NCBI GenBank assembly: GCA_965153355.1 | Contig: OZ231126.1 | Span: forward strand, 19,158,001-19,222,000 | Direction: 5' to 3' | From: Flaccisagitta enflata | Lineage: Eukaryota > Chaetognatha > Sagittoidea > Aphragmophora | DNA length: 64,000 nt | Shown: positions 1 through 11,868 of the stretch, piece after piece | Layout of the letters: each line of letters starts with the position of its first letter | Position numbering within the stretch: the first letter of the stretch is position 1 | Notes under the pieces: generated by a model | Told to the model about the DNA's origin: nothing | Database searches by the model: none | What the model saw: only the letters and a program-made list of their open reading frames with translations | Program-made: the position numbers and the translations under genes

Positions 1-3000
1 GGAGACGGTGAAGATGACGAAGAAGAATCTGTCGATGAAGAGGACGGCGATGGTGAAGGCAAAGACGACGACAGAGGATCAGCGTCTGAACCGGAAATAC
101 CCCTCAAGGCGGCGCCGGCCAAGTCCAAGGCTGCCGCGGTTAAACCAAACTTTGACGATTTGAGCAGTTCCGAGGTAACTTATTGTGAATGGCTTTTATT
201 GTCCAACTGTACAAGTATATCGATGCGTGTTAGACACGGATGATCGATAATCGATATTGGATAAAGATTTACTGATAACTAAGACCAATTTCGGTTTAAA
301 TTGGCCTCTTGGAATTATGTGAATTAAATGATCGATCGATGAAAGAATTAGTTGTCCCAGACGTACATGCATGACCTTGCTTCTAGTTGGCTGTAAATTG
401 GCAATTATTCCCGACTCAAACGGTCAGTGTTAGGCGGCGCGGTGACACGCTTTTCCATTTGCGTCCTACGGATGAAACAAAACTTGTTAGTGAGGGCGGC
501 GTGTCCTCGTATGATAGCGCGGCTTGTCTGTCTTCGTTAGTTCCTCCGATCAATAAAAGATGGCCAAGACGGTGCGCTTGGGTGCTTCACATAGCAAAAG
601 TTGCTTATTTCTTTTCATCCTCTTTACCTAATGTGGAGTGGCAAATTTTAGGAGCCTTACCATTTTTCTTTTATCAAAAATCATTCATCTTCCGTTTTTG
701 TCCGCGACGGAATACCATTCCGACGCGGACTATAATTCGAGGCGGGTGGGTGTCGTTGTCGTTGTCGTTGTCGTCGTCGTCCACACTTTTAAAAATGGGC
801 TAACTTTTGAACGCCTTGACCGATTTGCTTCATATTTGGAGGAAAGTTGTATTAGGGTAAGCCGCTTTGCAGCCTATGCGTATGTTATGATCCGACCCAC
901 CCAACCGGCCCAACCAGCCTACCAGCCTAAAAGTGAAAAACGTGCATAACTTCGGCGTTTTTCTACCGATTTGGTTAAAATTTGGTATGTAGTCCCTAAA
1001 TGGAAGAACTCAACACATGTATTTGAATCGTAAAGATTTTAGCATGCTAACCGGCCAAACCGGCCTACCACCCAACCAGCCCACCAGCCTAAAAGTGAAA
1101 AACCTGCATAACTTTGGCATTTTTCAACCGATTTGGTTAAAACTTGGTAGGTAGTCTCTAAATGGAAGGACTCAACATATGTATTTGATTTGTAAAGATT
1201 TTAGCATGCTAACCGGCCTACCACCCAACCTGCCTACCAGCCTAAAAGTGAAAAACGTGCATAACTCTGGCATTTTTCAACTGATTTGGTTAAAACTTGG
1301 TATGTAGTCTCTAAATGGAAGGACACAACATATGTATTTGAATTGTAAAGATTTTAGCATGCTAACCGGCCAAACCGGCCTACCAGCCAACCAGCTGAAA
1401 AGTGGAAAACGTGCATAACTATGGCATTTCTCTACCGATTTGGTTAAGATTTGGTTTGTAGTCCCTAAATGGAAGCACTCAACATATGTATTTGAATTGT
1501 AAAGATTTTAGCATGCTAACCGGCCAAAACGGCCTACTAGCCTACCAGCCTAAAGTGAAAAACGTGCATAACTTTGGCATTTTTCAACCGATTTGGTTAA
1601 AAATTGGTATGTTGTCTCTAAATGGAAGGACTCAACATATGTATTTGATTTGTAAAGATTATAGCATGCTAACTGGCCAAACTGGCCAAACCGCCGTTTG
1701 ACAATGCCATTTGACAGCACCGTTTGACAGCGCCGTTTGACAGCGCCGTTTGACAACGCCGTTTGACAACGCCGTTTGACAGCGCCGTTTGACAACGCCG
1801 TTTGACAACGCCGTTTGACAACGCCGTTTGACAACGCCGTTTAACAACGCCGTTTGACAACGCCGTTTAACAACGCCGTTTGACTCCAGTCGCGGACCCT
1901 TACTCTTTTAAGATTTTTTAGAAAATTGTTTTTGAGAGCTTAATTTGTATATTGCAGTGGGATAAAAAAGTATGCTGATCTTCTTTGAATTAGCTTTTAA
2001 AAATTTCTGCTCTTTAAAGAATTGTTAATCTGCTTTTTCACAAGCTCTTACGTAACTTATGCTCTGATATTTTAATTCATTTTTCCAGAAATCATGATTT
2101 TTAGTCGCGTGCTACGCGACTCTACACCCCGCTATGTCGGTCCGTCGGTCGGTCGGTCGGTCCCCTTTTTTACTTTTTCGGCGTTTTTGAGCTTTTTGAG
2201 CACACGGCTCCTGTCCAGATGACCCAGTGACCTTCTCCAGCACTGCTCCTGCCCACCCGCACGCGACTAGGGTAGCCGTGTATCCGGCCTTGTTTAAAGC
2301 TAACAATTGTTCCTTTCGTAACAAGACTACACAGGATTTTGCTGAATTCTGGGAAATCTGAGTAAACTTTAAGGCCAAAACAAAAACGGAAGATGAAGGA
2401 ATTTTAACAAAAGGAAAACGGTCATCTTCATGATTTTTTTCACTCCATATTGGGTTAGCGGGATGAGAAGAAAATCAAATTTTTTGCTATGCGAAGCACG
2501 CAAACGGTGCGCCCGTCGTTATCAATGCTTAGATATGTCCCTAACTTAATGCCTCTAGCCCGGTCCCGAGCTCTCATCTTTACTATTCCGAGCTTTCAGA
2601 CATACATCCAAAGCTTAATATGACAATAGATGAAATGAGGAACATGAATGTTGAACGAGATGAGTTTTCAAATGGAAACAACCATTTTCTGCGATCTTTC
2701 ACACGAAGCAGGACGTACCGACGGACAGACCAACGGACAGCCTCACATAGTTGCGTCGGCGCACTTAACAACTGCCCAAACCAAAACGAACAACCACTCA
2801 AAACAAAAACCCAACAGCAAATAACAAAAAAACAAACCAACCACAACAATCGACCAACACCAACCCACCACCACCTCAAATGTGGGCAATAAAAATTTAC
2901 TTTGGCCCAAATGACTAATCTTTCAATGAAATTTATCAACCAGGCATCGGCCGGTGAGAAAGTTCGAGATTCAACCGCGAGCGAGTCTGAGACCGAGCTG

Positions 3001-3156
3001 CCTAAGCCCAAAGGTGGCAAATCTGCCCCATCTAAGGCACCTGTCAAGTCAACGTCAACGGCCTCAGAATCCGAGCCGGAGCAGGAACCAGAACCTGCTA
3101 AGCCGAAGAAGGGCGGAGCGAAACTACGCGGCCGAGGGGCAAAGGCCAAAGTTTGA
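1..3156 (+). CDS. acidic/lysine-rich protein, 3' part of gene (two exons seen)
   Basis: Two exons join in phase 0: 1-174 (open at the window edge, donor GAG|gtaact) and 2944-3156 (acceptor aaccag|GCATCG, stop TGA at 3154-3156). The first exon encodes a run of Glu, Asp and Gly (ESVDEEDGDGEG) followed by Ala/Lys/Pro-rich sequence. The second encodes Ser/Glu/Pro/Lys-rich sequence (TASESETELPKPK; EPEQEPEPAKPKK) and ends in a basic tail rich in Lys, Gly and Arg. Such alternating acidic and basic low-complexity tails are common in nuclear and chromatin proteins, but no domain is visible and I do not recognise the gene. The 5' part lies outside the window. The intron of about 2.8 kb holds a satellite-bearing element (700-1915) and a hairpin element (2100-2296). 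The acidic style resembles the exon at 50559-50923, which may be related or simply similar in composition. Confidence 0.6.
700..1915 (+). mobile_element. hairpin-ended element, subfamily C copy 1 (end GTCCGCGACGG), with satellite array
   Basis: Begins after a T-run with GTCCGCGACGG (700-710), which folds with the nearby CGCGGAC into a hairpin followed by TATAATTCGAGGCGGG. The far end carries AGTCGCGGAC (1888-1897), an inverted match to the start, and then a short tail to a T-run near 1915. Inside are a GTCGTT/GTCGTC microsatellite, about six imperfect satellite monomers of roughly 150 bp (each containing CCTAAAAGTGAAAAACGTGC and ending in CCAACCAGCC-like sequence), and a 13-bp array. A second copy lies at 13256-14575. 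No transposase is encoded. The class is inferred to be Helentron-like. Confidence 0.6.
1691..1880 (+). repeat. 13-bp tandem array (CGCCGTTTGACAA)
   Basis: About 14 near-identical 13-bp units sit at the distal end of the subfamily C element. The long minus-strand reading frames across this stretch come from the array and are not genes. Confidence 0.85.
2100..2296 (-). mobile_element. hairpin-ended element, subfamily A (short form)
   Basis: On the minus strand the head is AACAAGGCCGGATACACGG followed by AGTCGCGTGCGGGTGGGCAGG-like sequence. The tail is a run of GACC/GACGG repeats, AGCGGGGTGTAGAGT and a terminal hairpin AGTCGCGTGC/ACGCGACT (2103-2121 on +). Total length is about 200 bp. Other copies in either orientation lie near 9905, 12502, 19313, 22958, 34955, 42786 and 56787. 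It sits inside the intron of the first gene. Confidence 0.65.
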
Positions 3157-3292
3157 GCCGTCAACCGAGAAAGAAAGAAAGCATGACTCTGGAGTCATTG
3201 ACTCGACTCAATTCGATCAACATCAGAGTCATATTAAGTGTCACATAGTTTTCCGGTCTCTTGTCTTTGAACATAGCGAGTTTGCTTAAACC

Positions 3293-4046
3293 TACACTTT
3301 TTTTTTTTTATAAGCACGCTCCTTTTTTGGCCGAGGCTGAGCGTGCTTAGCAAAATCTTATTTTCAAGGCTGAAATGTGCTTAAGTGCGTGCTTAATATT
3401 TATCGGTAAGTAATAATCCTATCAAGTATAGAACAAAGTACACAGTATAGAACAAAAACAGTATAGAACAAAGTACACAGTAGGGAATAGAAAACAGTAA
3501 AGCAAGAGTATTGTATAATATAGAATAAAGGAAAGTATAAAACACAGTAATGAATGTATTTTTTATAAGAAAATATACAGTATCTTTCACTGGCGTTGTC
3601 CTGCTTTCATGTAAACCATGATATGAGATTAGTATCATGACCTGATATATATTTTTTTAGATTTTTTTTATTATTTAGTATCATGCTATATCTTTCTTTT
3701 GTGGTGGTGTTTTTTACAGCAATAAATTCTTATTAACAATAGTATCTTAGCAATAATATTCCTAAATATTATTAGAAATTCAATTATTTTTATCATTATC
3801 AAAATCCTGAATGTACTGACAGACTGATATTATAGAGGATTTCAAATTCTATCAAACTTTCCATTTGTTTTTGTGAAATTCCAACCAAAAATGTATAAAA
3901 ATTGGCATATTTTTGGAAAATCATCAATAATTTTTTTCAAATGGAAAATCTCAGCCTGGAGTGTGCTTAGCAATGTGCTTAAATTTTCCCAATATCTGAG
4001 GCTGGGCGTGCTTATAAACGAGGTGCTTATAAAAAAAAAAAGTGTA
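3293..4046. mobile_element. foldback element, TACACTTTTT...ATAAGCAC ends
   Basis: The left end (TACAC, T-run, ATAAGCACGCTCC) is an inverted match to the right end (GGGCGTGCTTATAA...GTGCTTATAA, A-run, GTGTA). Inner segments such as GAGGCTGAGCGTGCTTAGCA and TAAGCACATTGC also pair. The AT-rich centre has no coding potential. A related end (TTCTTATAAAAAAAAAGAGTGTACC) occurs near 61190-61210. Confidence 0.5.
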
Positions 4047-4556
4047 CCTCTCGTCTTTAGTTCCAAGGGCGGTGAAGCCGGGATGGCGCTGCGGGCGGGG
4101 CTTGGTATATGAGAGGGGTGTAAGTGGAAGATTGTTGGTTTGGAATTGCTCAATGGCAATAATTTTATCGTTGCTTCAATTTCTTTGGCTGAAATTTCTG
4201 CCATAACAAAGTCGAAAGTCTTTCACGGTGACCTCAATCTGGTTAATATGGTTGTAACCGGTCGTGGCCTGCGAGTTAGTTATGACTAATTCTGCCTGTG
4301 ATTACATTTTATTGTTGCGCAATACCTTTCACATTAAGTGGCTGTGTCCTTATCCGTTTTCTCACGAACTATTTCGAGCTTCACCACCACTTTGAAGTCA
4401 CCTTCTTTGTTCATTATTTTTGAGCCTAGAAAAAGCTAGAGCTCTTTTTATTTTCCTTTACCAATATTTTTCAGCTAGCGATAGCTGTATAAACCTTTTG
4501 ATTACTAAATCACGTCTCAACTGCAACTTGTTTTACCGACTTTTGTTTTATACTAT

Positions 4557-4969
4557 ACAGATGGGGCCCTAATAAGAGCGAAGGAGGGACCCAAAGTTTT
4601 AGCATCACCCCCTACAGCTTAAATGGCTCAAACATTCTTCTCACTTGCTAAGTGCTATGGCGGTTCATACCTCAGGTGGATACAATTGGCATTACCATGG
4701 CGATTTTTGAATTTCCACTTAGAACGCCCTTAGATTTCGCAAAATCACCCTCAGGAGCTTCTAAAAAAATCTAACAATTTTTTCTTCATTTTTGATAATT
4801 TGGGGGTGTTCTAGGTGGACATTCAAAAATTGCCATGGTGGCGCCACTTGTATCCACTCGAGATATATTCCACCACAGCGAGTAAGAAATTTGCTTGAGC
4901 CACTTAAGTTGTAGGGGGTGATGCTAAAACTTTGGGTCCCTCCTCCGCTCTTATTAGGGTCCTATCTGT
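4557..4969. mobile_element. foldback element with TAGCATCACCCCCTACA arms
   Basis: The first ~60 bases (ACAGATGGGGCCCTAATAAG...) recur inverted at 4905-4969 with few differences (ACAGATAGGACCCTAATAAG). The arms carry a C-rich CACCCCCTACA motif and then, further in, a TGGCGCCACTTGTAT-type motif. The loop is about 100 bp. This arm plan recurs in several other foldback elements in the window. Confidence 0.65.
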
Positions 4970-5756
4970 AGTTGCCTTTATTGATCTCTCTCTACAGGCT
5001 GCATTTTGTCATTTTGTGGCTTTTGGTCCCTGTTGATTTTGAGTGTCAGCAAATACTAAAGGACATTGAACCCGGGATGACTGGATGATAGCCACATGGC
5101 GTGTTAAAAAGAAATTATATCAGTCGACTTTGCAGGGCTCAAACTCGGTCGTTATCTGAAGTCAGACATCATCTATTATTGAGATATGAGATTCCCGCTC
5201 ATCGCTCATTGTGGATTTGTGGTGGGACAGAAATCGATATCTAAGCTGATCGGCTTTAATTCGATCACTTGCAAGGACTCGACACAGAATCTTGTGTATT
5301 GTATCATTTGATGGACTTGTCTCAGACCTAGCTACAGAAGAATATGTTCCTAATGATTACGTTAGTCCGAGGTCAGACGAGTCGGGGTTACGCAAGCTGT
5401 ATAATTTGGAAAAAAGTCGAAGAGACGAAGTCCCTTTGGTCTATTTGAGTCCTGCAGAGAAAAACAGATTTCCCTTTGTTTAATGAGTCGTTTGGGAAAG
5501 TTGATACATTTTGGGGGCAGAATGGGACTACGCATGAAATTAATAGCTAAGAAAGAGCTAATTCTCTTTCAGATGACGTCAAGCAGAATTCTGTGCGATT
5601 GATAATTTTGGAGCTATGATTTTTTAAATCTTTTTATATTTTTTCGCATTTTTTGCATTTTTCCCAAAAACAAGGAATCGAGTTAGTTGAAGTCTATTTG
5701 AACTTTGAAATGTCCTAGGTGATGATTGTGCATCCTGGCAGCACAGTCTCTCTCTC
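4970..5756. other. intergenic sequence, nothing firm
   Basis: AT-rich sequence with short open frames only, such as one of about 60 codons at 5292-5483 that has no recognisable domain or splice support. I see no RNA gene or repeat here. Confidence 0.4.
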
Positions 5757-5936
5757 ATTTAAACTCTGGATGCTATAAGAGGCTTTGTCCATCAGTCCAT
5801 CCCTTGGTTTGATGTCTTTCTGTCCGTCAAAGTGGAAAAGCAAGCGGTTTAGATGATTGTGTGTGGGGGTTGAGGTTGGGGTGTGGATGCTTCTGTTAAC
5901 AGGTCCGCAACGATATTGTAACCCGTGTTACATGAT
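5757..5936 (-). mobile_element. decayed hairpin-ended element, subfamily B/F
   Basis: CTATAAGAGGCTTTGTCCATC (5774 on), GTCC-rich sequence, TTGGGGTGTGGATG and finally CAACGATATTGTAACCCG match the minus-strand layout of the copy at 34616-34850. The terminal hairpin is degraded. A purine-rich GAGA stretch follows (5937-6010). Confidence 0.45.
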
Positions 5937-7010
5937 AGAAGGCGAGAAAGAGAGAGAAGGGGAGAGAGAAAATCAGAATGGGAGAGAGAAAGAGAGAAAG
6001 AGATGGGCAAACAAAGAACAAACCAAAAAGATGCCTACAGAAAAAAAGGCAATCAACTAGACAAAACACAATCACAAAAAATTCCAAAACCCCGCACTTA
6101 CGACTTTTTTCCTACGGCGAGAGCCGCCTTTATAGACAAGTAGCCTCTAAAGAATGTTTTATAAGGCAGGTGGGTCTCTGAAAATTTGTTGCAAATTTCA
6201 TACTCTTCCAACGAAGTAAATTGGCAAATGAAAAAACAAAATTTTTCTACCTCTTGCCATTGGAGGATTTCGAAATAGTAAAAAAAAGCAACTCTCGCTT
6301 CTCGAACCAACCAAACACCTCGGTTTCGATCGACTGATTTATCTCGCAAAAGTCTCTCCCTTTCTTTCTCTTAATCTGGATATGGCCCGATCCTTTTTTT
6401 CCCTCCCTCGGACATCGAACCACGGATGGCGCGTCTCTCAATGAATCTCGCTTTCCTCTCTTCTCTCCCCGGCTCTGCCTTCTCCGCATCGCCCGGCCCG
6501 GGTCGTACGTCTCGCGGGTTTGCGATACTCGCTCAAAGTACAAGAAAGTGTCGCGTTGTCAGTACATCGTCCGTAAGAGCCACATGGTATAAAAGAACTT
6601 GCGCGATCTCGTTCCGTGAAATAAAGTTGCCATTGTTCACTGCGTCACCGTATTTTCTTACCGTTAACTGGATTATCTTGACATCGGTTCTTTCCTTTCA
6701 CACTGGATATGTAACATGTAACCCGTGTCAATTCTCAGTTGCGTCAATATGTAGGCAAAAATAAATGGTAATGATGCTAGCTTTCTTACAAAAGTTGTGG
6801 ATTTGTCCTGAGGCAAATGCAAGAGACTTTATAAAAGTTTGGGCTTAAGCCGTCCGTCCGTCCCTCCGACCGCGATTGGAAAAAAACATTGCAAAGCCCG
6901 CACCTCCTCTCCTTCTCACCCTCTTTCCATTGGTGCTATTGCACCCCAGTTGTCTTTCTGTCAAATGCATCCGTCGTCGATATTTTTTTCCATCTTTGCA
7001 TCGAATGATA

Positions 7011-7130
7011 GTCACGTGATGTCGGCCAATGTGTCGCGCAGTTTTTCCCTTTCCTTATTGTCTCGCGCTTCGTCGTTGTGACGTCATCTCCATGGCGACG
7101 AATGATCTGCCGAGAATGGCATCACGTGAC
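7011..7130 (+). promoter_or_regulatory. candidate desaturase promoter: two E-boxes, CCAAT box, CRE
   Basis: GTCACGTGAT (7011-7020), GGCCAAT (7024-7030), the full palindrome TGACGTCA (7079-7086) and ATCACGTGAC (7121-7130) occur within 120 bp, 620-740 bp upstream of the desaturase ATG. ATCACGTGA-type E-boxes are known binding sites for SREBP/ADD1 and USF, and in vertebrate lipogenic promoters SREBP works with NF-Y (CCAAT) or CREB. The motifs are seen; the function is inferred. A non-coding first exon is likely but was not identified. Confidence 0.4.
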
Positions 7131-7753
7131 CTTGACGCTTCGTGCAAGATAAACACTCGCCCCAGATCTTGACGTTGTGCAATGTGTGCGGGTTGTGAAA
7201 TAACATATTGCGTAAGCGTCTGTCGTTTTGGCTGCTGTCTGCGTATGCATTGAAAAGTTCTTATTTGGGAAACAAGATATTTGTAATGGTAATTATAATG
7301 AATATCAAAATATTATCGTACTTATGTCTCAATGGGGGGCGCTAATTAGAGCAGTGTATGACAATATTACATTTCAATTTGAAAAGCGCCCGGGCGCTAA
7401 TTAGAACAAACAAGGTAGAACAATGAAAGTTATCAAAAAATTAAGGCTAAATGAAAATTTAATTTTTTTTTGTTTGAGTACTCTTGCACGTCGTGGTAAG
7501 ATAGTCCTTGATTTTTCGATAAGCTAGGGCGGCTCCTTTTAGCTAACCTTTTCAACAAAATGGAAAGGACTTATTCTTGTGGCACTCTTGGCAGGAGATC
7601 GATAAGCGGGGAAAAAGTCTGAACAAATTTTCGTGGTCTGAACAAAAGAAAAACTAAAAAAGAAACCTAAATCGACAAAGAAAAACTGAAAAAAGAATAA
7701 AACTAAAACACTCTGAAGGTAAAAACTTGGACAGTCAATTTAAATAAGCGAAA

Positions 7754-10263
7754 ATGAGTCCCAGAAATGAGAGCAACAGCGATCAAGGAGGCATCATTCG
7801 CTGTGATTCCACGGACGAATTGAACGCACAGAAACTGGATACGGATGTCACCGAGTAAGTAATTCATGCGGGTGACTCAGTTGTGTGAAAAATCCTTCCT
7901 TTTATTGATAAGCGACAAACTGTGAACTTATGCTTAAATGAAGAATGAACTTATGGACTACTAGTAGTAGTAAACATATATATATATATATGTCAGTTAT
8001 TCTATGTGTCAGTACATGTCAGTTATTCTATATATGTCAGTTATTCTTAGATACATTCTACTTTAAACTGAAAAGAAGACTGAATTAGTAAATACCGAGC
8101 TTTTTAAACACCTGGCCTAAATTTTCATCATCTCATTCCCTTCATTTTCTGACTCGTTTTGTTCCCTAGGAACCCACCTCTGCAAATCGTCTGGAGAAAC
8201 GTAATTCTCTTCGCCTTCTTGCATCTGGCAGCTCTCTACGCTTTGATATTTGAAGTGAAAGAATCCAAGTGGCAAACGTTGTTATGGAGTAAGTCTAGAC
8301 TATGAAAAAGAAATTTGTTTCGGTCATTGACCATTATTATAGACCATCATAATGCGCGCACATTATTGAATGATCTCTCTACTCCCGCACGGTCGGTTGA
8401 TAAGTCTGACCATTGCTTATGTCGATTGTAAGGCGATTTATGCAGCAGTTGAAGTCGTCGTTTCCCCCCCCCCCCCACATCGCTGGATTTGGTCAACCAA
8501 ACGCGACAATGTGAAAATATATATATATATATATATATATGTATAGTCTTGTTCTTTCTTTTATCCTCGCCAGCTTATATTCTGTACTTGGTGGGCGGGA
8601 TTGGAGTAACAGCCGGTTGTCATCGTTTGTGGTCGCATCGTTCTTTCAAGGCGACCTTCCCTCTCCGTTTTCTTCTCGTCATCTTCCAAACTACAGCTCT
8701 TCAAAATGACGTCATCGAGTGGGCCAGAGATCATAGGTGGGGCGATGCTGTTATAACATTTCCTTCTATGTTAATTATGGTTCTCACCTCTCAGTGAAGT
8801 GGCAGTCTACCCTCAATCATAGTCTGCGTCATCAAACTAATTTCCCCCTTTTCCAAACTTTTTTTCTGGCAGGGTACATCATAAATATTCCGAAACTCAC
8901 GCCGATCCTCATAATGCCAACAGGGGCTTTTTCTTTGCTCATATCGGCTGGTTGCTATGTCGCAAGCATCCTCAGGTAAATTCCGTCACCATCGTCGCTA
9001 CGAAATGCTAAAAATTATTGGCTGGGTGGAAGAATGATGAAAGGTTGCTTAATTCTCATGCTCACCATGCGCCTTTTCTAGGTGAAAGAGAAAGGCAAGC
9101 AAATAGATCTCAGCGATCTGTACAAGGATCCGTTGCTGGTGTTTCAAAGAAAGTACTACAAGCCTCTGGTACTTCTTTTCTGCTTCATCATCCCCACTAT
9201 CGTTCCTTGGTGTTTGTGGGATGAGTCTTTCCTCAACTCTCACTTCGTTCCTTGCATTTTGAGGTTAGTTTCAACGCAGACGTGATCTGACCCATGCGGA
9301 TTTTTTCCCTAGTTTTGAACTGGTCGTCCGTGTGTTTGTCTGTCCTTTGGTTCTTCCCTTCGTCTGCCTACTCGAAGATCACGTTGTTAACGCTTAGTTG
9401 CCTGTTAGCTCATTTCTCACTGAATATCCCTTGCTCCTTTGTTCAGCACCGAAAATCATCATTCGACTAATATCTCACCCCCCCTCCCCCTGATCTTTTC
9501 GTTTTTTTTCTTAGGCTGACGATCGGTTTGAACCTCACGTGGGCAGTGAACAGCGTCGCACATTTGTGGGGCACTCGGCCCTATGACAAAGAATCGAATC
9601 CCGCCGAGAACCTTCTGGTGATTCTCGGTGCCGCCGGGGAAGGGCATCACAATTATCATCACACGTTTCCTCACGACTACGCCACGTCAGAGCACAACGT
9701 CCCAGGCCTATCACTTATATTCAATATCACCACAGGTAAAGGAGGAACGATTTGACATAACGCAGTGGAAGAGGGAATGTGATTGTTTCCGTAGGATGAA
9801 GAATGGCCCACAATAGTTTGCAGGGGTCTTTTTTCTCACTCTCCACTCTCCCCCTTCCTCACCCCTATTCTCATTTTGAGTTCGCGGGGGAAACGCAAAA
9901 ACGCCTTAAATCTGTTTTCAAGCGCGTACACGTGTCTGTCCGTCGGTCCGTTGGTCCGCTGATCACACTTTTCCTTTTCGGCTTTTTTCGGTCTTTGGCC
10001 TCTCTGCTTCTGCCAATATGCTCCAGTGAGCTCAAATACAGCCCCTGCCCACCATCGCGCGACTGGGGTAGCCGTGTAACCGGCCTTGTTTCACTCCTCC
10101 CTGTATCTATCCAGCTTTCATCGATGCCATGGCTTGGATCGGGTGGGCGTATGGTAGAAAAAGGATCGATCCTTCGATGGTGGAAAAGAAAGCGCAAAGA
10201 AGCGGCGACGGAAATTCTCATCTTCACATGTTCAACCCTTTTTCATGGAGATGTCGCGCATAG
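7754..10263 (+). CDS. SCD: delta-9 fatty acid (stearoyl-CoA) desaturase, 7 exons
   Basis: Endoplasmic-reticulum membrane di-iron enzyme that introduces the delta-9 double bond into saturated acyl-CoA using cytochrome b5. Exons: 7754-7854, 8170-8288, 8574-8736, 8873-8975, 9082-9263, 9515-9735 and 10115-10263. All junctions are GT-AG and keep frame, giving 345 residues, close to the usual animal length of about 350. All three histidine boxes are present: HRLWSH (residues 90-95), HRVHH (127-131, across the exon 3/4 junction) and HNYHH (268-272, within EGHHNYHHTFPHDY). The conserved NSVAHLWG and the C-terminal AMAWIGWAYGRKR region are also there. Hydrophobic segments lie near residues 47-65 and 72-88 and again in exon 5. 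The start ATG lies in AAAATGA and opens a hydrophilic N-terminus. Intron 6 holds a subfamily A element, and a CTTT microsatellite follows the stop codon. The paralogue class within the SCD family cannot be fixed. Confidence 0.93.
8459..8541 (+). repeat. poly-C run and (TA)n in desaturase intron 2
   Basis: A C-run (8465-8477) is followed by a (TA)n tract (about 8517-8540), 30-110 bp before the exon 3 acceptor. Confidence 0.8.
9905..10096 (-). mobile_element. hairpin-ended element, subfamily A, in desaturase intron 6
   Basis: The sequence ends in GGTAGCCGTGTAACCGGCCTTGTTT, the reverse of the AACAAGGCCGG head. GTCTGTCCGTCGGTCCG tail repeats lie at the left, and CCCCTGCCCACC matches the GGTGGGCAGG motif. 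The terminal hairpin is decayed, so this is an old copy. Confidence 0.55.
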
Positions 10264-10269
10264 ATACTC

Positions 10270-10302
10270 TCTCTCTCTTTCTTCAATCTTTCTTTCTTTC
10301 AT

Positions 10303-10370
<68 letters not shown>

Positions 10371-10373
10371 TCG
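10270..10373 (+). repeat. (CTTT)n microsatellite
   Basis: CTCT followed by about 20 TTTC units directly after the desaturase stop codon, probably in the 3' UTR. Confidence 0.9.
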
Positions 10374-10379
10374 TTTTAT

Positions 10380-11690
10380 TTCCGACTTGGCTTTTGTCCA
10401 GTTCTATTTTCCTCCTTAAACTTCTCTTCTATCCTTCCTCCTTTCTCTTTTTCTCGCAATTTTTTCATGCTGTGTACTCATCGGCACCTAAGTCGAGCAT
10501 TCCGTTCAATTGTGATAGTTTGGGAAGATGAAGTCTCAAGACGTCATGGTCCCGCCCAGTCAGTATCTGGGCCGGGTCAGACGTTGCCCTTTTTTCTTTG
10601 TTTTCATGTTTGTTGTGTTCGTGTTTTTCCATATCATAATATCTCGCTGATTGCTCTCCCATTTGCTCTTTCTCATTACCGTGTAATTGCTGGATTGAGA
10701 TAATCAAATTTTTTTTTAGACTGAAAGTTGGAGTACATGCCAGAAAACTATAATAGTTTGTTAAAAAAAAGTATTCCCCTAGAATATGCCTTAGTGTATA
10801 TATTTATCAGCTGATAGCAATAGTCTGTTCTCCGGCACAAATGATAAACGTAAATTCATTATATATGCGTAAAAGCTATCTTGAACTCGGGACCAATTTC
10901 ATTAAGAATGAGTTGGTCACGTGTTAAATCAAAAGATCTTTTTTTTCTCTTGTTGGTTATTTTTTTGTTAAGATGTGCTCCTCGTTTGTTTTTCAGCCGA
11001 ACGCCCATCGCTTTGGAGGACCAGTTTTTACACTTCCTCTTTACAAGAATATTAACGCATTTACGTACATCGATTAGAACTGTTTGTGTCTGTTGTATTT
11101 ATTTCATTTGCAATTACCACTCAAATGGCTATGTATTTCTCTTTGCGCAACTTCTCTTCGATCGGATCACCACGAAAATAACAAGTTTGTTTCGACAGAA
11201 CTCATTTTTGATCTCTTTCAAACTGTTTTTATTTTCTTTCTTAATCGAATCCTAACATTCATACGAGCTTTAAAAAGAGCATGGTTCGTCTATTTTCTTG
11301 ATCTTGTAGTTAGTATTTCGTCCACCGAATGTTTTCGCCGTTATATATCTTTTTTAAAGAGTTAATGATCAACAAGTAGTGGAAGTAGCAACCTTTCAAG
11401 AAGAGATGATAGTTTTTTTTTCGTCCATATTTTGTAATCTGAAAAAGAATCTTATCTAGCATTTTGATTTCGCATCGCCAATTTAAATTGTTGCCTCGCA
11501 TTATTGATACTAGAACGTCAAAAATATAAACGTTTTTATCCTCGTTTGTTCTCATGACGCCTCTTTTGAGTAATTGTTCGGCTGCTGAAAAGGAAATGCC
11601 ATGCAATGTAATGATTAATTAGTCAGACTCCCTTTCATGATTCACTTGTATGTAGTTATTAATGACTTACCGGTCCACTGACCGAAGCAC
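10380..11690. other. intergenic, AT-rich, no gene recognised
   Basis: Only scattered short open frames with AT-rich composition and no similarity that I recognise. A CACGTG motif occurs at 10919-10924. No repeat family member was identified. Confidence 0.4.
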
Positions 11691-11747
11691 GAGTGCCTCG
11701 TCTAAAGTTTCCCAACTGACCAGAGAACCCGAAAGAAAAGAATCGAG

Positions 11748-11868
11748 ATGGAGAAACGATATGTTACGAACTTGAAACGTGATGAGAGAGATATCGATGA
11801 TGCTGCCGATGATGACGATCATGGTGAGGATCGAGCGATGACGAAGAGGAGGAGAAGGAGGAGGAGAG
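11748..11868 (+). CDS. possible first coding exon, acidic then arginine-rich (weak)
   Basis: An ATG in CGAGATGG opens a frame encoding MEKRYVTNLKRDERD, then an Asp/His stretch and seven consecutive arginines, ending at a good donor-like site (GAGAG|gtaaga). The block 11660-12000 is clearly GC-richer than its surroundings, as exons are in this window. No downstream exon in frame was found. Without splicing the frame stops after two more codons. It could equally be a 5' leader or chance. No family is recognised. Confidence 0.2.

Noticed and set aside
6426-7081. Open frames on both strands in the GC-richer block upstream of the desaturase
   Set aside because: No domain or splice support; better explained as promoter or 5' leader composition.
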